Shown: positions 59,998 to 64,000 of the stretch, piece by piece
Numbering within the stretch: the stretch's first letter is position 1
Layout of the letters: the number at the start of each line of letters is the position of its first letter
Assembly (NCBI GenBank): GCA_017469785.1
Contig: JAFUFU010000041.1
Span: 19,226-83,225, forward strand
Direction of reading: 5' to 3'
Length of the DNA: 64,000 bases
Origin: Treponema sp.
Lineage (GTDB): Bacteria > Spirochaetota > Spirochaetia > Treponematales > Treponemataceae
Made by a program: the position numbers and the translations under genes
Notes under the pieces: model-generated
The model's database searches: none
Told to the model about the DNA's origin: nothing
What the model saw: the letters and a program-made list of their open reading frames with translations, nothing else

Positions 59998-60253
59998 TGT
60001 CTGCGCCTCCATTTTCAAAGGTAAATACAATTCTCCATTGGTCGTTTATACGGATTGACCAAAGCCCTGCAAGATTTTCTACCAACTGTTCAAGATTATT
60101 TCCTGGCGGAATTCTTAAGTCTTTAACTTCTTTTGCAGCTGCAATCATTCGGAGTTTCCGTCGGGCAACATTGTGAATAGTCGGCGGAAGTTTTTTACTT
60201 CTCTGTCCTTTGTAAATTAATTCTGTTTCAGAATCTCCAAATGAATTTATCAT
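59972..60253 (-). CDS. higB: HigB-type toxin (RelE superfamily)
   Basis: Ribosome-dependent mRNA interferase family protein of 93 residues. KDLRIPPGNNLEQLVENLAG and LWSIRINDQWRIVFTF are the HigB signature. It is encoded before the antitoxin, as usual for higBA. The promoter -10 box ends seven bases before the ATG and no ribosome-binding site is visible, so translation may be leaderless and weak. In cassette arrays such pairs stabilise the array. Confidence 0.9.
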   Translation of the reverse strand: MINSFGDSETELIYKGQRSKKLPPTIHNVARRKLRMIAAAKEVKDLRIPPGNNLEQLVENLAGLWSIRINDQWRIVFTFENGGADNVRITDYH

Positions 60254-60259
60254 AAATAT

Positions 60260-60288
60260 ATACTAACGCAAAACGGAAGTATTGTCAA
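60260..60288 (-). promoter_or_regulatory. Promoter of the higBA cassette
   Basis: On the minus strand TTGACA (60288-60283) and TAGTAT (60265-60260) are separated by 17 bases. A cassette with its own promoter is typical of toxin-antitoxin cassettes. Confidence 0.75.
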
Positions 60289-60335
60289 GGAAAAAGATAT
60301 ATAACTGTTTCTTTGTTCTAGCCTTAAAGTTCAAT

Positions 60336-60632
60336 TCATTTTTTTAGCAAGCTTTTTACACAATTTAATGACAAAATTTTGGCATTTTTGAAAATTATAT
60401 TATAAAACTTTGTTTTGTTTCGAGTAAACGCATAAATTGAAATGTCATTTTTATTCTTTTTTATTTCAATATCTGCATCATGTAAAAATTCTCTGATTGA
60501 TAAAAACTGTTTATAAGGAATGCTTTTTTCGTATTCTTCAAGTTTCTTGAAATATAAATTATCATCTATATCTTCACAATACATATACTTTAAGATTCTT
60601 GATTTTCTTATATTTCCATATGTTAATAACAT
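60336..60632 (-). CDS. Hypothetical cassette protein, 98 residues
   Basis: Lysine-rich protein without recognised motifs. It has two likely helices and a strand pair (DISIYAFTRNKTKFYNIIF). The leader after the attC R' end resembles that of the GNAT cassette. AT-rich codon use differs from most of the window. After its stop comes TTGAACTTTAAGGC, also found after the gene at 60941, then a short possible R' (GTTATAT) without a full attC. Confidence 0.55.
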   Translation of the reverse strand: MLLTYGNIRKSRILKYMYCEDIDDNLYFKKLEEYEKSIPYKQFLSIREFLHDADIEIKKNKNDISIYAFTRNKTKFYNIIFKNAKILSLNCVKSLLKK

Positions 60633-60671
60633 TTTTCTACTTAAACCTAGCGCCTCAAGTAGCGGGCGTCC

Positions 60672-60738
60672 ACATAACTAGCGTTTTAAACCGCACAGCG
60701 GCTTGACCGCTGTGTCGGCTTTGAAAACCATGTTATGG
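60672..60738 (-). mobile_element. attC site, well preserved
   Basis: On the minus strand CCATAAC, then GGTTTTCAAAGCCGACACAG, loop TCAAG, CCGCTGTGCGGTTTAAAAC and GTTATGT. Pairing covers nearly the full length, with one unpaired base in the GTTTT-C-AAAGCCG arm, as attC requires. Confidence 0.75.
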
Positions 60739-60940
60739 CAACTTTATTTCTTATACAGAATTAGCTTTCTTAATTTCTTTTTTCTTTAAGAATTTTTCTG
60801 TACAATTTTTGAATCAACGCTTCTATTATTATTTATTTTTTCAAGAGGCGTAAAGCCGCGTACTACCGCTTCTTCGTCCAGGCCTTAAAGTTCAATTTAA
60901 TTTTAGAAAGCAAGCTTGACTTGCTTTCTAAAATATTCTT
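60739..60940. other. AT-rich spacer with a 14-base perfect hairpin
   Basis: At 60901-60933 TTTTAGAAAGCAAG and CTTGCTTTCTAAAA are exact inverted copies; on the minus strand the loop is again TCAAG, as in the two attC sites. The rest of the spacer shows no gene. The hairpin begins eight bases after the stop of the gene at 60941. Confidence 0.55.
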
Positions 60941-61738
60941 TCACCATATTGGTGATGCAGAAATTCCGGTTATACAAGTATCTTTATATTTTGTTCCTTT
61001 GTATACATCATCAATTATTAGTTTTATTTTTTTTACCTCTCCAGAAATTTTTACATTTGTAATTTCAACGTAATCATTGAACTGTATTTTTATTTCTTTT
61101 TTATCATCTACAATCAATGTGGCACTTTTTAATCTTGAATTTTCCTTATACAAATGCGGCTTTTCAGGATTTACATATCCATTTAAAATCCTAATTATCC
61201 AACCGTTGTGAGAATTATTTTTATACACATCTTGCATTAATTCAAACTCAAGATATTCTCCAATTCCATAATCTTCTTTTCCTTCAACCCATGGAATATT
61301 ATCTTTTACAAATCCCCATATATCACAATCACCTGTGTACCATGCAAACAATGCCCCCTCCGGAGAATATGTATGATACTTGTCTGTTAAGGTTGAAGAC
61401 GCTTTTATGTTTTCTATCATACGACCATTTAAATTAGCATTTCCTAATAAGTCATTAATCTTGTAAGAATCAATTTTATCATCTATAAAACAGTCCATGC
61501 CATCAATAAAAAATAAATCATATTCATCATTTTTTAATTTTAAATAGCCATTTTTTTCAATTTCAAGAAAGATTTCCTTCTTATTGTCTGAATAAAATGG
61601 GTTGGTATAAATTTTTCCTTTATCATCGGTTGTTATTTCGCAGGTATCAGAATAATTATAATGGTTGAATTGTAATTGTTGCGAAAAAACAAACATACTT
61701 GTAAATGATATAAGCAAAATAAAAAATAATTTTTTCAT
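60941..61738 (-). CDS. Exported protein with NADase-type glycan-binding-like domain, cassette gene
   Basis: Protein of about 265 residues with a signal sequence (KLFFILLISFTSMFVFS). The C-terminal 130 residues, with NGWIIRILNGYVNPEKPHLY then SRLKSATLIVDD and DDVYKGTKYKDTCITGI, match a discoidin-like domain found in many exported bacterial proteins. The first half is not recognised. ATG 61738 is chosen because GAGGAAGGAAA lies upstream. AT content is high compared with the chromosome genes, in line with a cassette. Confidence 0.75.
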   Translation of the reverse strand: MKKLFFILLISFTSMFVFSQQLQFNHYNYSDTCEITTDDKGKIYTNPFYSDNKKEIFLEIEKNGYLKLKNDEYDLFFIDGMDCFIDDKIDSYKINDLLGNANLNGRMIENIKASSTLTDKYHTYSPEGALFAWYTGDCDIWGFVKDNIPWVEGKEDYGIGEYLEFELMQDVYKNNSHNGWIIRILNGYVNPEKPHLYKENSRLKSATLIVDDKKEIKIQFNDYVEITNVKISGEVKKIKLIIDDVYKGTKYKDTCITGISASPIW

Positions 61739-61778
61739 TCTTTCCTTCCTCAAAAAAAGCAGGCCAGTGTGCCTGTCG

Positions 61779-61857
61779 TCATAACATAATTTCTCCGTAT
61801 CAGCCATAATTTTTTTAAAGCCGACAAAACTGTCAGTATAAACTTCTTTCGGCTTTT
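61779..61857 (-). mobile_element. attC-like site, partly degenerate
   Basis: On the minus strand AAAAGCCG and CGGCTTTAAAA pair around a 26-base loop, and GTTATGA (61785-61779) forms the R' end. The next cassette begins CGACAGGCACACTGGCCTG, like the other leaders. The region in between is longer than in the two good sites. Confidence 0.45.
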
Positions 61858-61893
61858 ACTAAGTTCTTATTATATCATATTTTCAAGTTTTTG

Positions 61894-62145
61894 CTAAATT
61901 TTATACGGATACGCATCCGCTTTGGAAAGCATCCTTACGGCTTCAAATCCATTGTAGGCGTAGTCAGAGTTTCCCTTTATCTGAATGTCAACCACGGCCA
62001 CAATCTGCCCCTGCCCTGCCTGCTCTGAGTTAAGAACGGAAATTTTTTCTATAATTTGTGGGATTTCTTCAAGCCCCTCTGCCTCGGCAAAAATATGCCA
62101 GTCCGAGTTTTCTGTGATATAGGAAGAAATGCCTTTGCGCAGCAT
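61894..62145 (-). pseudogene. Response-regulator receiver fragment
   Basis: MLRKGISSYITENSDWHIFA, then EGLEEIPQIIEKI and VAVVDIQIKGNSDY with NGFEAVRMLSK, resemble a NarL-type receiver domain with the phospho-acceptor Asp in VVDIQ. The first strand and acidic pair are missing and there is no DNA-binding domain, so the gene is truncated at both ends. Confidence 0.65.
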
Positions 62146-62155
62146 TTTGTGGAAG

Positions 62156-62379
62156 AAGTGTTACAATCGGTGATTTATATGTGAGCGACCATGAAGTAAA
62201 GGGTAAGAAAGCGGACTCTCTTGGTATATACTGCATGAGCGGAAATGTATAATGGTACTTCATACTCTATGACCGCAAAAGGTTCAAGCAATCCATCCAA
62301 CCGAGATAATAACCTTGGATCCCGTGTTGTTCGGAACTCGGAATATTTGGACAGCTATTCTGACAATGCCATTCTATAA
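62156..62379 (+). pseudogene. C-terminal remnant of an FGE/sulfatase-modifying-factor-like gene
   Basis: On the plus strand one frame gives HEVKGKKADSLGIYCMSGNV, the core of the GNVWEW region, then a stop. The next frame continues NGTSYSMTAKGSSNPSNRDN then NLGSRVVRNSEY and ends at TAA 62377. Both are parts of the same FGE-type domain, so the gene is frameshifted and truncated. Confidence 0.65.
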
Positions 62380-62404
62380 ATGGTTCTTATTCAACTAACT
62401 GTTG

Positions 62405-62593
62405 TCATTTTTTTACTCCGCTTTTCTCCAGCCACTTGGCCACGTCTTTTGGAAGCGAGGAGCCGCCAGAGTAATGCACGGAAAGGCCGTCGCCGATTTT
62501 CGCATTCGGGGCGAGTTTCGATATGGCGGTGATGCTCTGCCCGAACCTGTCTCCGCAAGCACTGATTTTAGTTTCAGAGTTTCCTCCAAAAAT
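62405..62593 (-). pseudogene. C-terminal remnant of a flavodoxin
   Basis: The minus-strand frame gives ISACGDRFGQSITAISKLAP, then NAKIGDGLSVHYSGGSS and KDVAKWLEKSGVKK before TGA. This is the last third of a flavodoxin-type protein. A stop lies before it in frame, next to the end of the esterase gene. Confidence 0.65.
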
Positions 62594-62607
62594 CTATATC
62601 GAGAGCA

Positions 62608-63111
62608 TTATTTTCCGAACAGCCAGTCAAGCACCGCGTCGGATAGTCCGTTTTTCGCGGTCGCCTGATGGTCGCAGTCTTTCAGAACCATAATGTGCGC
62701 TTCGCCGCCTGCGGCTTGCAGTTGCGCGGCAAAATCCTCGTTTTTCCATACTTTGTTCGCGGCGGCTTCCGATTTTTTCTGTCCTTTTTCCGCACCTACC
62801 GTGTCGCTGTCGCCGATGATGATGAAAAATTCCGTTTTAGCAAGATTTTTGCTCGCCGACTTCGGCGGGTTTGATGCCATAACAACGGCTTTTGCGGCAA
62901 GGTCTGGATAGCGTTCTGCGAGAGACCACACGCCGACCGCGCCCTTCGATTCGCCCATAAGAAAAACCCATGCAGGCGGAACACCGTTTTCTGTGGCGAT
63001 TCGTGAAACGAGCGCGTTTACAGTGCCGCCGAGCGCACCCCACGATTTTTCAGCAGGACTCTGCGGCGCAAGTACAAGCGCATTGATTCCATTCCGCTCG
63101 ATGTACGACAC
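62608..63111 (-). CDS. Alpha/beta-hydrolase (esterase type), N-terminally truncated
   Basis: A 167-residue open frame with the second half of an esterase fold: nucleophile Ser55 in MGESKGAVG, acid Asp101 or Asp103 in IIGDSDTVG, and His148 in KDCDHQA. Full-length relatives have a further 80-150 N-terminal residues including the oxyanion loop. Upstream, five sense codons run back to a stop that directly follows an SH3-type gene. The reading starts at GTG without a ribosome-binding site. Probably a broken gene. Confidence 0.6.
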   Translation of the reverse strand: MSYIERNGINALVLAPQSPAEKSWGALGGTVNALVSRIATENGVPPAWVFLMGESKGAVGVWSLAERYPDLAAKAVVMASNPPKSASKNLAKTEFFIIIGDSDTVGAEKGQKKSEAAANKVWKNEDFAAQLQAAGGEAHIMVLKDCDHQATAKNGLSDAVLDWLFGK

Positions 63112-63143
63112 GGCGTCCGCCTTCCCCCTTACTTCTTGTGCTA

Positions 63144-63488
63144 CTAGGCATACATCTTGACATATCTTCCGTCTACCCAGCCGAGCGGAGTGCCTGGTAT
63201 AAGTTCGCCGTCTTTGTCATACGCCCATGTGCGGACATAGTACCAGTAATACCCTGCCTCGTTTTTTTCTGCGGTGTGCTTTTCCAGATAGACCTCAAAC
63301 GAGTCTTGATGAACGGTAAAAATCATTTCGCCGTCAGGAACATCATAAATGGGAATCATATCGCCGCCGTCCTGCTCCAGAAAGGCGTAATAGTCCTCGA
63401 CCACAGCCTTTGACAAATCGAATTTGCCAGCGAACGCAAAAGACGACAACACAACCGCCGACGCCAGAATCAGAAATATCTTTTTCAT
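63144..63488 (-). CDS. Exported SH3-like protein, 114 residues
   Basis: Sec signal MKKIFLILASAVVLSSFAFA, then a small beta-rich domain (MIFTVHQDSFEVYLEKHTAE, YYWYYVRTWAYD) ending LGWVDGRYVKMYA, a pattern seen in bacterial SH3 domains that bind peptidoglycan or proteins. AAAGGAGCGG lies before the ATG. It is the only gene between 61.9 and 63.6 kb that looks intact. Function unknown. Confidence 0.65.
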   Translation of the reverse strand: MKKIFLILASAVVLSSFAFAGKFDLSKAVVEDYYAFLEQDGGDMIPIYDVPDGEMIFTVHQDSFEVYLEKHTAEKNEAGYYWYYVRTWAYDKDGELIPGTPLGWVDGRYVKMYA

Positions 63489-63506
63489 AATCCGCTCCTT
63501 TCCCTA

Positions 63507-63662
63507 TTATACCACAAAAAAGGCGGGCAAGCCTACCCCGAAGTGCCAGCCGACCGTGCCGCCCCTAATCAGCACGAAGTCCGCGCTCGGTGAAGGAAAT
63601 TGCGTTGCGCTTGCCATTGCTAGCACTCCTAAAGCCAATAAAATTGAACTGAGTTTTTTCAT
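63507..63662 (-). pseudogene. N-terminal remnant of an FGE-like exported protein
   Basis: An open frame of 51 codons has a signal sequence (KKLSSILLALGVLAMASA) and then DFVLIRGGTVGWHFGVGLP. The part FVLIRGGT is the usual start of an FGE/SUMF1 domain, which normally continues with FxMGS. After this the frame diverges and stops. Confidence 0.5.
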
Positions 63663-63670
63663 CTTGCACC

Positions 63671-64000
63671 TTACCCTAATTTGTCATATTCCTCGTCCGA
63701 CACCGCCTCAAGCCATTCGTTGCTGGTGTCCTCGCCGCTGGGCTCGAATGTGATGTGGCTGAACCATGAATCTTTTTTCGCGCCGTGCCAGTGCTTCACG
63801 TTGGCTGGAATGACGATGACCTTGCCCGTCTCCAAACTCTCGGCCGGCTTTCCCCATTCCTGATACCAGCCGCTTCCCGCCGTGCAAATCAAGACTTGTC
63901 CGCCGCCCTTGCTTGCGTGGTGGATATGCCAGTTGTTGCGGCAGCCAGGCTCGAAAGTCACGTTGAAAATCGGAATCTCGCCCGCCTTCATGTCCGTGAG
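63671..64000 (-). CDS. Cupin-domain protein (5' end outside window)
   Basis: The minus-strand frame is open to the window edge. IPIFNVTFEPGCRNNWHIHH, then GGQVLICTAGSGWYQEWGKP and KVIVIPANVKHWHGAKKDS, give the two cupin motifs with metal-binding histidines (WHIHH, HWHG). Proteins of this type are often encoded with flavodoxins and esterases; remnants of both lie just downstream here. Enzymatic role unknown. Confidence 0.88.
   Translation of the reverse strand, partial: LTDMKAGEIPIFNVTFEPGCRNNWHIHHASKGGGQVLICTAGSGWYQEWGKPAESLETGKVIVIPANVKHWHGAKKDSWFSHITFEPSGEDTSNEWLEAVSDEEYDKLG

Larger units (their letters stand above)
58439..61857 (-). mobile_element. Integron-type gene cassette array (integrase not in window)
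   Basis: Short minus-strand genes, each with its own leader, alternate with attC-like hairpins. Two sites (59612-59675, 60672-60738) align closely and have R-type ends (GTTAGGC, GTTATGT, CCATAAC), TTCAAAGCCG / CGGTTT-type inner arms and the loop TCAAG. After each R' end comes a similar cassette leader: GGACACCCCACTGGAGGGC, GGACGCCCGCTACTTGAGGC and CGACAGGCACACTGGCCTG. Content is typical of cassettes: GNAT, higBA, small unknown ORFs and remnants. No intI gene is seen. Confidence 0.7.

Noticed and set aside
62402-62668. Plus-strand open frame of 88 codons near the flavodoxin remnant
   Set aside because: The minus strand in this stretch gives recognisable flavodoxin and esterase sequence; the plus frame has no motif.
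1-64000. CRISPR array or prophage
   Set aside because: No regularly spaced direct repeats of 25-40 bases with unique spacers and no phage structural, integrase or lysis genes were seen. The periodic hairpins have too few units and are palindromic over their whole length.

Overview
The window looks like chromosome of a spirochaete, most probably a host-associated Treponema. This is inferred from gene content and order, not from a database match. The signs are the rplU-prp-rpmA-obg block, an oadGAB sodium pump with an exported-looking OadB, many relaxed-lipobox lipoproteins, a sulfatase-modifying-factor-like remnant, homopolymeric G/C tracts in surface genes, and a chromosomal integron-type cassette array of the kind known from Treponema denticola.

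Layout. 1-9 kb is housekeeping: obg, rpmA, prp, rplU, an HtrA protease, map, a DnaJ-domain protein, an RNB ribonuclease and an MsmX/UgpC-type sugar ABC ATPase. 9.1-14.0 kb is a compact minus-strand surface-polysaccharide operon that I cannot assign to a known pathway: a DUF6492-like glycosyltransferase with a G9 tract at its start, a 73-residue protein, two nucleotidyltransferase-like proteins, a ParB-motif protein, a membrane acyltransferase and a broken hexapeptide acetyltransferase. 14.0-20.0 kb has a DUF554 protein, tRNA-Leu plus a disrupted tRNA-Leu copy, a diguanylate cyclase, EF-G, tRNA-Lys, a low-molecular-weight phosphatase and a DUF2798 membrane protein. 20.0-27.6 kb is a five-gene carbohydrate operon (outer-membrane barrel, GH36-type glycosidase, GT-B-like protein, TetR regulator, GPH transporter) headed by a strong promoter overlapped by two identical operators. 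27.6-36.6 kb has a DUF763 protein, a sugar isomerase-like TIM barrel, a lipoprotein with a C9 tract coupled to a GT2 glycosyltransferase, an RsmI-like methylase and a large ankyrin-repeat lipoprotein.

36.6-47.9 kb has a BI-1 family membrane protein, an asymmetric heterodimeric ABC exporter, a FliM-like fragment protein, a DUF4230 protein, a cluster of very small membrane proteins and oadGAB, whose alpha subunit carries two biotinyl domains. 47.9-58.4 kb has pbpC with an alpha-2-macroglobulin lipoprotein, rubrerythrin and a C39-like/BspA-LRR lipoprotein.

58.4-61.9 kb is best read as an integron-type array: short minus-strand cassettes (GNAT, higBA, two small ORFs) separated by attC-like hairpins that share the loop TCAAG, with no integrase in the window. 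61.9-63.7 kb is a patch of truncated genes on both strands, and the last gene, a cupin, runs off the end.

Repeats are a feature of this genome: CTCTGTG-type inverted elements at gene ends, GC-rich palindromes that sit in frame inside two genes, and several hairpin cassettes. The most interesting candidates are the cassette array, the two homopolymer-switch surface loci, the unassigned polysaccharide operon and the operator-controlled galactoside-type operon.
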